A stretch of 64,000 bases of DNA from a virus. The position numbers were made by a program, and so were the translations under genes. Where the stretch lies: positions 1-64,000 of the IMG/VR virus record IMGVR_UViG_3300028394_002328. One strand, written 5' to 3'. The notes beneath the pieces were generated by a model. The model was not told the origin of the DNA. It did no database searches and saw only the letters and a program-made list of their open reading frames with translations. Position 1 is the stretch's first letter, and each line of letters starts with the position of its first letter. This document shows, one piece after another, positions 56,321-64,000 of the stretch.

Positions 56321-57798
56321 ACTATATAGGAATATCAGCAGGATTCCATGACGCTGCTATTAGTGTGGTAGACAATTCAGGCGACATACTATTTGCTGGG
56401 CATAGTGAACGGTATAGTAAGAAAAAACATGATAAAGACTTATGCCAAAAGTTACTTACGGACGCATTAAGTTACTGTAATTCAGAATCAATAGAGTATC
56501 ATTACTACGAAAGACCATGGTTAAAAGCACTTAGACAGTTACGTAGTGGTGAGGGTTTTGTTTGGCCAAGTTGGAAAAACTTATTAGGTCCCATCTATAA
56601 TCAAATGGGTAAACCAAAGATACATGTACATGGTCATCATCTATGCCATGCAGCAGCAGGATTTCAAACCAGTCCTTATAGTGACGCCACAGTTGTAATA
56701 ATTGACGCTATAGGTGAGTTTGACACTATGACGATTTGGGATGCTAGATATGACCTTATAACTGGCAAGGCTGCCTATGAGAAACTATGGAGTATGCAAT
56801 ATCCAAACAGTGTTGGCTTGTTCTATTCGGCCATGACTGAGCGAGTCGGATTGCGTCCACTAGATGAAGAATATATTCTTATGGGCATGGCTGCATATGG
56901 TCATCCTCATCATGTTGATAATATGTTTGATGCGTTAATAGATGACGATGACATATTGACCTTTAAACAGAACCTACATGTTGGGGTGAGCAAAGAATTT
57001 TTGAAAGATGCTAAAGAAACAGACATTGCTAGTAGTAGTCAACAGATAGCAGAGTATATGATAACTCTAGTTGTAAGCAAGGCTAAACGTTTAGGTAGAA
57101 GTAGAAATCTAGTATACGGTGGCGGTGTAGCATTGAACTGTTTAGCCAACAGATTATTAGGAAATATATATGAAAATATTTGGATTATGCCGAACCCTGG
57201 TGATGCAGGTAATAGCCTTGGTGCAGCATGTCTTGGCTATGGCACTAAACTTAATTGGAGTAATGCTTTTCTTGGCTATGATATCACTGGGGATTATCCT
57301 GTTCACAGGTTACTTGATAGTTTACTTACTGATAGGATGGTTGGTGTTGCGTCCGGTAGGGCAGAATTTGGACCGAGGGCCTTAGGTAATCGTAGTTTGT
57401 TGGCAGATCCTCGAGGTGATGATATCAAAGATAGAGTAAATGAAATTAAGCGTAGACAAAAGTTTAGACCATTCGCCCCTATCATTCTTGAGGAATATGT
57501 ACATGATTACTTTGACATGCCAAAGTCTTGGGGGAATAGTAGGTATATGCAAGTGATTGCTAACTGTAAATACCCTGATCAATTTCCTGCTATCGCACAT
57601 GCCGACAATACTAGTAGGGTACAAACAGTGCCCAAAGATGGATCGGGTATTAGAGAGTTATTAGAGAAATGGTACGTTATAACTGAATGTCCAATGTTGT
57701 TGAATACTAGTCTGAACATTCGTGGTGAGCCAATGGTCAATGACAGGACCGATGCTGACAGATTTGAAAAACTGTATGGGGTCAAAGTTCTGTCATAA
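56317..57798 (+). CDS. O-carbamoyltransferase (NodU/CmcH/TobZ family)
   Basis: The 493-residue product has the two-domain family layout. The N-terminal HSP70-like domain starts YIGISAGFHDAAISVVDN and carries HVHGHHLCHAAAGF (H105-A113) and VIIDAIGEFD; the YrdC-like C-terminal half has GGGVALNCLANRLL, GDAGNSLGAACLGYG, SGRAEFGPRALGNRSLLADP and PMLLNTSLNIRGEPMV. These are the ATP and carbamoyl-phosphate binding motifs. The enzyme transfers a carbamoyl group to a hydroxyl of a sugar or antibiotic. It is somewhat shorter than TobZ (about 570). Only 11 bp separate it from the giant repeat gene, and it shares translation with the 32-residue gene. The acceptor may be the sugar built by the preceding genes. 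Confidence 0.9.
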   Translation: MNYIGISAGFHDAAISVVDNSGDILFAGHSERYSKKKHDKDLCQKLLTDALSYCNSESIEYHYYERPWLKALRQLRSGEGFVWPSWKNLLGPIYNQMGKPKIHVHGHHLCHAAAGFQTSPYSDATVVIIDAIGEFDTMTIWDARYDLITGKAAYEKLWSMQYPNSVGLFYSAMTERVGLRPLDEEYILMGMAAYGHPHHVDNMFDALIDDDDILTFKQNLHVGVSKEFLKDAKETDIASSSQQIAEYMITLVVSKAKRLGRSRNLVYGGGVALNCLANRLLGNIYENIWIMPNPGDAGNSLGAACLGYGTKLNWSNAFLGYDITGDYPVHRLLDSLLTDRMVGVASGRAEFGPRALGNRSLLADPRGDDIKDRVNEIKRRQKFRPFAPIILEEYVHDYFDMPKSWGNSRYMQVIANCKYPDQFPAIAHADNTSRVQTVPKDGSGIRELLEKWYVITECPMLLNTSLNIRGEPMVNDRTDADRFEKLYGVKVLS

Positions 57799-57809
57799 GT
57801 AATTACATC

Positions 57810-60800
57810 ATGAGAGATGTATTTTATTACGGCGAAAAACCCAACGTTCATCCAAAAGAAAAATTTGCAACTTCAATAGAAGATGCTAGGCGTCAATCAA
57901 CGACAGAACATTTTTGGATAATCAATGAATTCTGTGACTATCGCAATTTTGATTGGGATTTTGATTTTGAATTCCTGCCCGATGAAGATGTATGGGCAGA
58001 AGACCATAACAATGTATGGCCTAGTCAACATCAAAAAGACAGTGGCACTTGGCTATGTTCAAAGAAAAACAGTGATATAATTATCTATCGTGCTGATGTT
58101 GACCCTGTTATTCGTAAGAATATAAAGAACGATCACTGGGTATTATTAGATTTAATTGATGAAAATAAATTTGATTTTAGTTGGCACCCTGATCCAACTG
58201 ATCCTCCTTATAATTATAAATGGGGATGTAAGTTTTTTCCAGTAGAATTACAGGCATGTTTAGAATATCGTATTGATGGTGCGTTCAAAACAAAATACAT
58301 GAAAGAAATTGTAGAATTGTTACCACAGTATGATAGATGGGTAGAAGTACAAGAGATAGATAAATTAGCATTTGATATGTCATGGAGACCCAATCCATTG
58401 GATCCCCCTATGAATTATATATGGGGTAACAAATATATTGATGGTAATCTACGTTCAACTCTAGAATACCGTATACCAGGTGCAATTGATACAAAATACA
58501 TGCCTGATTTAATTTCGGTAGTACCTGAATGGGATAAGTGGGTAGAAGTACAAAAAGTAAATAAGTCTACATTTGATTTTACATGGAGACCTGATCCACG
58601 TGAACCTGCGTATATCTATACTTGGGGTAACAAATATATCGATTCTGAGCTAAGGCCAACACTTGAATACCATTGTGAAGGGGCTACTGAACGCAAGTAT
58701 ATGTCTAATGATGTAGAGGTATTACCTGAATGGGATAAGTGGGAAATACTTCATCCTATAGATAAATCTACATTTAATTTTACATGGAGACCTGACCCTA
58801 GAGAACCAAATTTAAATTATGTATTTGGTAATAATCAGTATGACAGTACAAAAATGCCTACCATTATTTACAAAATGGAAGGTGCTACCGATGAAAAGCA
58901 TATGCCGAGTAATGCTAAATTGTTACCACAGCCTAACAGGTTTCAACATTTAGAAGATAGTTATGGCATAGATTATTCTTGGGTTCCTGATCCTACTAGT
59001 CCTCCTTATATATATGTTTGGGGTAATCAATGGAATAACCCTCAAGATAAAATATCTATTCAATATGTAGTTGAAGGAGCAACAGAATACAATTATATGG
59101 CAGAACGTGCTATTCGTAAGCCATGTAAAGATAATTGGGAAATACCTAACAATGTGGATATTACTGGGTTTGATTTTAGTTGGGAACCTAGTCCAGCAGA
59201 TCAACCTTATATCTATCAATTTGGCACTCAATGGCAAAAGACAGGTGGACCAAGATATCTAACACCTGGCGTACATAAAAATAGTGATGTTAAGTATGTT
59301 GATTTACAAAAAGTAAAAATGTTACCTAGTAAAGATAACTTCATTATCTTAGACAATGTTGTTGTAGATGATTTTGATTATAGTTGGCATTCCGATGAAA
59401 CAGAAGAGCCATACATATATGTATTTGGTAATAATTTATACTCTGCTGAAATTATGCCAACTATTCAGTATGTACCTAAAAATGCAGTCAGAGCAGCATC
59501 AGGCAAATCAATTGGACAAATAAAATATGTCAATGATATTATCGCTACGTTAGGAGAGAATAGAAATAATTGGGTAATTAATCAACCAATAGATGAAACT
59601 AAATTTGATTTTAGTTGGGTACCCAACCCCAAAGACCCAGCTTACATATACCGTTGGGGTAACAAATATATTTCTAATGTATATAAACCAACTATTGAAT
59701 ATATAGTTGAAGGTGCAACTGAAATAAAATACATGGACGACAGTGTTGCTGTATTACCCGAGTTTGATCGTTGGTATATCCCATCTAATATTGATGATAC
59801 TGGTTTTGATTATACATGGAGACCTGATCCACTAGAACCTGTATTAATTTGGCAATTTGGTACACAATGGCAAAAGACGGGCGGACCTAGATATACCATG
59901 CCTGGTGCCATTGAAGTCAAATATGTTAGTATACACAAGGTAAAAGCATTGCCTAATAAAGACAATTGGACTATACCTAAAAATATAGATATATCTAATT
60001 TTGATTTCAGTTGGCATCCTGATGATACTTCACCTCCTTACATATATAGGTTTCCCACTCAGTGGGCAATGAGTGGTGGTCCTATTTACACTGTAGTTGG
60101 AGCAACAGAAGTAAAGTATATAGATACCTTTAGGGCTAAAGCACTACCTAGTATAGATAATTGGGAATTCGATTCTAATAATATTGATTTGTCTAACTTT
60201 GACTTTAGTTGGCATCCATACGCAGAAGACGAGCCGTTCATATACCAATTTGGTACTCAATGGCAAAAGACAGGTGGTCCTAGATATTTAACTCCAGGAG
60301 TTCATAAAAATAGTCCTGTAAAATATATTGATACACGCATTATAAAAGCAAAAAGATTACCTAATAAAAATAATTTTATAATCATTGATAATAATGTAAT
60401 TGACAATTTTGACTACTCATGGCATCCTGATGAAACAGAGGAGCCATTTGTTTATATATTTGGTAACACTCAATATCCAGCCGAGATAATGCCTACAATA
60501 AAATATGTTGTAGAAGGTGCTACTCAAATAAAATATATTAATGATGTAGTTGCTGTACTAGGTGAAAATAAGAAAGTTTGGCATATCCCTGATAATATTG
60601 ATGATAGTTCATTTGATTATACTTGGGTGCCTAATCCCAAGGACCCGCCGTATATATACGAATTTGGTACGCACTGGCAAAAAACTGGTGGTCCAATCTA
60701 TGCTGTTAAAGATGCCACTGAAGTCAAATATATTGATTATCAAAAAGTAACCGCATTGCCTAATAAAGATAATTGGACTATACCTGGTAACGTGGATATA

Positions 60801-63800
60801 TCTGAATTTGATTTTAGTTGGCATCCAGATTCTACAAGTCCACCATATATCTATAGATTTCCCACTCAGTGGGCAATCAGTGGTGGTCCAACATATACTA
60901 TAATTGGTGCAACAGAGATAAAATATTTGGATACGATTAAGGTCAAAGCGCTACCTTGCAAAGATAATTGGGAATTTGATTCCAATATTATTGACAATGA
61001 AAACTTTGACTTTAGTTGGCATCCATATGCGGAAGACGAACCTTTTATATACCAATTTGGAACCCAGTGGCAAAAAACAGGTGGACCAAGGTATTTAACA
61101 CCTGGTATACATAAAAATAGCCCTGTAAAATATATTGACACTAGAATTATAAAAGCAAATAGATTACCTAATAAAGATAATTTTATCATCATTGATAATA
61201 ATGTAATTGATAGCTTTGATTACTCATGGCACCCTGATGAAACCGAAGAGCCATTTGTGTATATATTTGGTAACAATCAGTATCCAGCTGAGATAATGCC
61301 TACACTAAAATATGTTGTAGAAGGTGCTACAAAAATAAAGTATGTTAATGATATAGTTGCTATACTAGGTGAAAACAAAACTTATTGGGAAATACCTGAA
61401 GGTGTAGATGTAATTGAGTTTGATTTTAGTTGGGTACCTAATCCTAAAGATCCTGCATACATTTATGAATTTGGTACACAATGGAATGATAGGGGAGGTC
61501 CAAAATATGTTCCACCTAATAAAGGGCTTAGATTGGGTTCGGGTAAGATCATTGGTCAATATAAGTATGTCAGTGATCAAATTGCTACCTTGGGGGAAAA
61601 TAAAACAAATTGGATTATACCTGATAATATTGATATTACGGATTTTGATTTTAGTTGGGTTCCGCATCCCGATGACCCACCGTATATATATGAGTTTGGT
61701 ACACAGTGGCAAAAAACAGGTGGTCCAAAGTATGTAGTTTCAGGTTATACTGAAGTTAAATATGTTGCTACCCTTAAAGCTAGAATATTACCTAACAAAG
61801 ATAATTGGGAAGTACCTGAAAATATTGACAGTGCGAGTTTTGATTTTAGTTGGCATCCAGATGCAACTGAAGAACCCTATGTATATAAATTTGGAACCCA
61901 GTGGCAAAAAACAGGTGGACCAAGGTATTTAACACCTGGTATACATAAAAATAGCCCTGTAAAATATATTGATCCTAAAGTTCTTAGTAGTAAGAGATTG
62001 CCTAATAAAGAAAATTTTACTATAATAGATAATATTATTGTTGCTCATTTTGACTATAGTTGGCATCCTGACGAAACCGAAGAACTATATGTATATGTAT
62101 TTGGTAATAATTATTATCCAGCAGAGATAATGCCAACTGTTCAATACATACCTAAAGGTGCGATAATATCGGCATCAGGTAACCCCATTGAACAAATAAA
62201 ATATGTTAGTGGTGTGGTCGCTATACTAGGTGAAAATAAAACCAATTGGATAATACCTAAAGATATTGATCAACCCTCTTTTGATTTTAGTTGGGTTCCG
62301 CACCCAAACGATGAACCTTACATATATCAATTTGGTACACAACATCAAAAAACAGGTGGGCCGCAGTATGTACCAACTGCTATACCTAGGTTAGCATCAG
62401 GTTCTGCAATTGGTCAGGTTAAATATGTTGATGGTATAAAGGCTAAAAAGCTACCTAATAAAACTAATTGGACTAATCCTAGCAAAGTGGACGTTAGTAC
62501 ATTTGATTTCAGTTGGCACCCGGATGATACGTCACCTCCTTACATATATCAATTTGGTACATTATTAGATAGAGAAGATGGACCTAGGTATATGACTCCA
62601 AAGACTAATGGAGTGATTGTTTATTTGGAAAAAGTTGAAAAGGAAATTGAGGAAGTAGTAGAAGAAATTGTAAAAGACACTTTTCCCAAATATTATATTA
62701 CTACTACACTTGATGATTTAGTAAAACAACATCCAAATGAAATGTTTTGGGCATTAAACCCTGATTTGGATTATAGTGAATTTGATTTTGATTGGAGACC
62801 CAATATTGACAGATCACAATATGAGTCTGAATACGTTCATGCATTTGGTTCGAGTGAAAGTGAAAAAACACAAACTTATCTAGTTAATAGTACAATGTGG
62901 GAGAAAGGTCTTAGAGAATTAAATTGGGTTGTTGATAAAAAACTTGATGATGAAACCTTGTTTAAAATGTTCAAAAAGCCTGACATATTCTTCGTAGATA
63001 AAAGCAACCTAGAATCTCAAGCAAGGTACGAACAACTTAAAACTAAGTTTCCCAACATACAAAAAACACGTTACCTAAACAGTTGGGTCGATACTATCAA
63101 TCGTTGCATCAACAGGGCAAGTAATAACTTGTGTTGGATATTAAACAGCGAGCTAGACTATACTAATTTTGATTTTGATTATTATCCTAATCCATGGCAA
63201 ATGAAAATGGTCCATGTATTTGGAACACAATGGAGTCATTGGGGAACTACATTCATGATCAACCGTGAGACATTTGCTGAAGATACCAAGTGGATTAAAA
63301 TAATAGAGCATTTGAATAATCTTAATTTCGTAAAAGATAGAACTGCAATTGCTACTGATAATATATATGACATATATGTAGTAGACCATGGTAATAAAGA
63401 AACTGCAAAAGTTGTTCAACAATTAACCAATAAAGCATCAGGTAAATTAGTTAATACTATACCATACTCTGAAAATTATCTACTGACCTTTAAGAAATTA
63501 TTAAAACAACTTCTAGAAAAGAAAGAACACTATATTTGGATATGCAGTAGCATATGTGATTATAGCGATTTTGATTTTAGTTATGTTTGTGATCCTTTTG
63601 CCCGTGAGCAATTACATGTATTTCCTAGCGATAAACAAAAGTTAGGTGATACCTTTTTAGTTAATATTAATAAGTTTCGTGAATTAATTGATAATATGAC
63701 TTTATTAAATGAGTATAATAAAATCAATTATAACCAACATCAAACCGTTAAAAGATTAGATTCACCTACTATAATTACTAATTACGATTCGCATGTATTA

Positions 63801-64000
63801 AGTGTAATGGAAGACTTTGACTTCCCGTATGCTGTATTCTTATCAGAAGATAATAAAGATTTAAAAGTTACCGATGAAGAACCAATTAGTTTATGGAGTA
63901 GTGATACTAAGAACATTGTTATTACTAGTACTGGTGGAACAAGAATAGTAGTTCCTAAAGAAGCTAAAAATTATGTAGACACACAATTGTATGATTATCC
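57810..64000 (+). CDS. Giant Phe-Asp-Phe-x-Trp repeat protein (3' truncated)
   Basis: From the ATG at 57810 one frame stays open to the window end: at least 2063 codons. The first 110 residues (MRDVFYYGEKPNVHPKEKFA, then STTEHFWIINEFCDYRNF) lead into about 24 units with a core (F/I)(D/N)(F/Y/M)xWxPxP; the first clear core is at residue 121. Typical unit: FDFSWHPD, 'PPYIY.FGTQWQKTGGP.Y', 'GATEVKY', 'LPNKDNW.IP..ID', about 67-77 residues. The last cores (62781, 63168, 63570) are 129-134 residues apart and include an extra Rossmann-like half (DIFFVDKSNLESQARYEQLK). Core spacing and the 'TEHFW' segment recall GT-A-like phage proteins with the DxD lost. No signal or membrane segment is seen. I do not recognise a function; scaffold, acceptor protein or inactive transferase array are options. 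Confidence 0.75.
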   Translation, partial: MRDVFYYGEKPNVHPKEKFATSIEDARRQSTTEHFWIINEFCDYRNFDWDFDFEFLPDEDVWAEDHNNVWPSQHQKDSGTWLCSKKNSDIIIYRADVDPVIRKNIKNDHWVLLDLIDENKFDFSWHPDPTDPPYNYKWGCKFFPVELQACLEYRIDGAFKTKYMKEIVELLPQYDRWVEVQEIDKLAFDMSWRPNPLDPPMNYIWGNKYIDGNLRSTLEYRIPGAIDTKYMPDLISVVPEWDKWVEVQKVNKSTFDFTWRPDPREPAYIYTWGNKYIDSELRPTLEYHCEGATERKYMSNDVEVLPEWDKWEILHPIDKSTFNFTWRPDPREPNLNYVFGNNQYDSTKMPTIIYKMEGATDEKHMPSNAKLLPQPNRFQHLEDSYGIDYSWVPDPTSPPYIYVWGNQWNNPQDKISIQYVVEGATEYNYMAERAIRKPCKDNWEIPNNVDITGFDFSWEPSPADQPYIYQFGTQWQKTGGPRYLTPGVHKNSDVKYVDLQKVKMLPSKDNFIILDNVVVDDFDYSWHSDETEEPYIYVFGNNLYSAEIMPTIQYVPKNAVRAASGKSIGQIKYVNDIIATLGENRNNWVINQPIDETKFDFSWVPNPKDPAYIYRWGNKYISNVYKPTIEYIVEGATEIKYMDDSVAVLPEFDRWYIPSNIDDTGFDYTWRPDPLEPVLIWQFGTQWQKTGGPRYTMPGAIEVKYVSIHKVKALPNKDNWTIPKNIDISNFDFSWHPDDTSPPYIYRFPTQWAMSGGPIYTVVGATEVKYIDTFRAKALPSIDNWEFDSNNIDLSNFDFSWHPYAEDEPFIYQFGTQWQKTGGPRYLTPGVHKNSPVKYIDTRIIKAKRLPNKNNFIIIDNNVIDNFDYSWHPDETEEPFVYIFGNTQYPAEIMPTIKYVVEGATQIKYINDVVAVLGENKKVWHIPDNIDDSSFDYTWVPNPKDPPYIYEFGTHWQKTGGPIYAVKDATEVKYIDYQKVTALPNKDNWTIPGNVDISEFDFSWHPDSTSPPYIYRFPTQWAISGGPTYTIIGATEIKYLDTIKVKALPCKDNWEFDSNIIDNENFDFSWHPYAEDEPFIYQFGTQWQKTGGPRYLTPGIHKNSPVKYIDTRIIKANRLPNKDNFIIIDNNVIDSFDYSWHPDETEEPFVYIFGNNQYPAEIMPTLKYVVEGATKIKYVNDIVAILGENKTYWEIPEGVDVIEFDFSWVPNPKDPAYIYEFGTQWNDRGGPKYVPPNKGLRLGSGKIIGQYKYVSDQIATLGENKTNWIIPDNIDITDFDFSWVPHPDDPPYIYEFGTQWQKTGGPKYVVSGYTEVKYVATLKARILPNKDNWEVPENIDSASFDFSWHPDATEEPYVYKFGTQWQKTGGPRYLTPGIHKNSPVKYIDPKVLSSKRLPNKENFTIIDNIIVAHFDYSWHPDETEELYVYVFGNNYYPAEIMPTVQYIPKGAIISASGNPIEQIKYVSGVVAILGENKTNWIIPKDIDQPSFDFSWVPHPNDEPYIYQFGTQHQKTGGPQYVPTAIPRLASGSAIGQVKYVDGIKAKKLPNKTNWTNPSKVDVSTFDFSWHPDDTSPPYIYQFGTLLDREDGPRYMTPKTNGVIVYLEKVEKEIEEVVEEIVKDTFPKYYITTTLDDLVKQHPNEMFWALNPDLDYSEFDFDWRPNIDRSQYESEYVHAFGSSESEKTQTYLVNSTMWEKGLRELNWVVDKKLDDETLFKMFKKPDIFFVDKSNLESQARYEQLKTKFPNIQKTRYLNSWVDTINRCINRASNNLCWILNSELDYTNFDFDYYPNPWQMKMVHVFGTQWSHWGTTFMINRETFAEDTKWIKIIEHLNNLNFVKDRTAIATDNIYDIYVVDHGNKETAKVVQQLTNKASGKLVNTIPYSENYLLTFKKLLKQLLEKKEHYIWICSSICDYSDFDFSYVCDPFAREQLHVFPSDKQKLGDTFLVNINKFRELIDNMTLLNEYNKINYNQHQTVKRLDSPTIITNYDSHVLSVMEDFDFPYAVFLSEDNKDLKVTDEEPISLWSSDTKNIVITSTGGTRIVVPKEAKNYVDTQLYDY
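58170..62720 (+). repeat. Array of about 22 FDFSW-type coding units
   Basis: Core codons start at 58170, 58371, 58572, 58773, 58968, 59169, 59373, 59604, 59805, 60000, 60198, 60408, 60612, 60807, 61005, 61215, 61419, 61644, 61839, 62049, 62280 and 62502. Spacing is 195-231 bp, always a multiple of three. The unit is conserved at protein level far more than at base level except in the duplicated part. Confidence 0.85.
60000..61613 (+). repeat. 807-bp tandem duplication of a four-unit block
   Basis: Four consecutive cores at 60000, 60198, 60408 and 60612 recur at 60807, 61005, 61215 and 61419, each offset by exactly 807 bp (269 codons). The sub-types match in order: SPPYIYRFPTQWA, YAEDEPFIYQFGTQWQ, DETEEPFVYIFGN and NPKDP. 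Base similarity is high by eye in the first three units and falls towards the end of the second copy. Confidence 0.8.

Noticed and set aside
59071-61737. Plus-strand frame-1 ORFs at 59071, 60562 and 61414 and minus-strand ORFs opposite
   Set aside because: They recur with the repeat unit and are alternative frames of the same repeated DNA; the frame-0 giant explains them.
58170-62720. Regular 200-bp periodicity resembling a CRISPR or satellite array
   Set aside because: Spacing is always a multiple of three, one long frame is open throughout, and conservation follows the protein, so it is a coding repeat.
1-64000. tRNA genes, insertion sequences, integrase or attachment sites
   Set aside because: Genes are packed with tiny gaps and I saw no cloverleaf-like sequence, transposase motif or terminal inverted repeat. 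The search was by eye only.
57810-64000. The giant repeat protein as a tail fibre
   Set aside because: It is far from the structural block, is rich in Trp, Asp and charged residues rather than the Thr/Ser/Asn/Gly of the fibres here, and sits in the modification operon; a virion role is not excluded but is not supported.

Overview
The window is an almost gap-free, AT-rich block from a large tailed phage. It is best explained as a T4-like myovirus of the marine or freshwater type that infects abundant aquatic bacteria. The evidence is a collinear baseplate module (gp5-like hub/spike, gp25, gp6, then a giant protein where T4 has gp7), TATAAATA-type late-promoter octamers before several genes, ATGA-type overlaps, and a large set of sugar and peptide modification genes. 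No tRNA, rRNA, integrase, insertion sequence or CRISPR array was seen. No stretch over 300 bases lacks a gene.

Layout. (1) 1-30762: virion structural genes. These are a left-truncated baseplate or hub protein, a gp5-like spike with a long Ala/Gly-rich tail and no visible lysozyme domain, gp25, gp6, a 6344-residue modular giant with two apparent beta-propellers and about a dozen copies of a beta-rich repeat, a 50-residue ORF, a 206-residue structural candidate and two tail-fibre-like proteins. (2) 30811-41327: a small conserved-looking phage gene, three GT-A-like nucleotide-sugar transferase candidates, an unknown gene and six consecutive radical SAM genes, five of them with an N-terminal twitch/SPASM-like cysteine region. 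(3) 41314-57798: a surface-sugar-like modification block. It holds four copies of one GT-B-like domain (two stand-alone, two fused to a UDP-sugar dehydrogenase or a 2-oxoglutarate oxygenase), three SGNH hydrolase-like proteins, a minus-strand cassette (DUF6165-like, C-methyltransferase, NAD-sugar epimerase), a B12-type radical SAM protein, a half-length DegT-type aminotransferase, an amidinotransferase, a 32-residue basic protein and a carbamoyltransferase. (4) 57810 to the right edge: a second giant reading frame of at least 2063 codons, built of about 24-25 units around a Phe-Asp-Phe-x-Trp core.

How the genes may work together (inference). Region 3 has the usual parts for making and decorating an unusual sugar: oxidation, epimerisation, C-methylation, transamination, amidination, carbamoylation, glycosyl transfer and acyl handling. 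The radical SAM array suggests further radical chemistry on a protein, peptide or sugar. The target could be the phage's own fibres, host envelope glycans, or the repeat-rich giant next to the carbamoyltransferase. The sequence alone does not decide this.

Most striking signals: the second giant with its four-unit super-repeat, an exact 807-bp duplication offset and an 85-nt perfect repeat; the tandem radical SAM array; a compact guanidino/carbamoyl sugar gene set; and late-promoter octamers placed only 4-7 nt before start codons, which suggests near-leaderless late transcripts.
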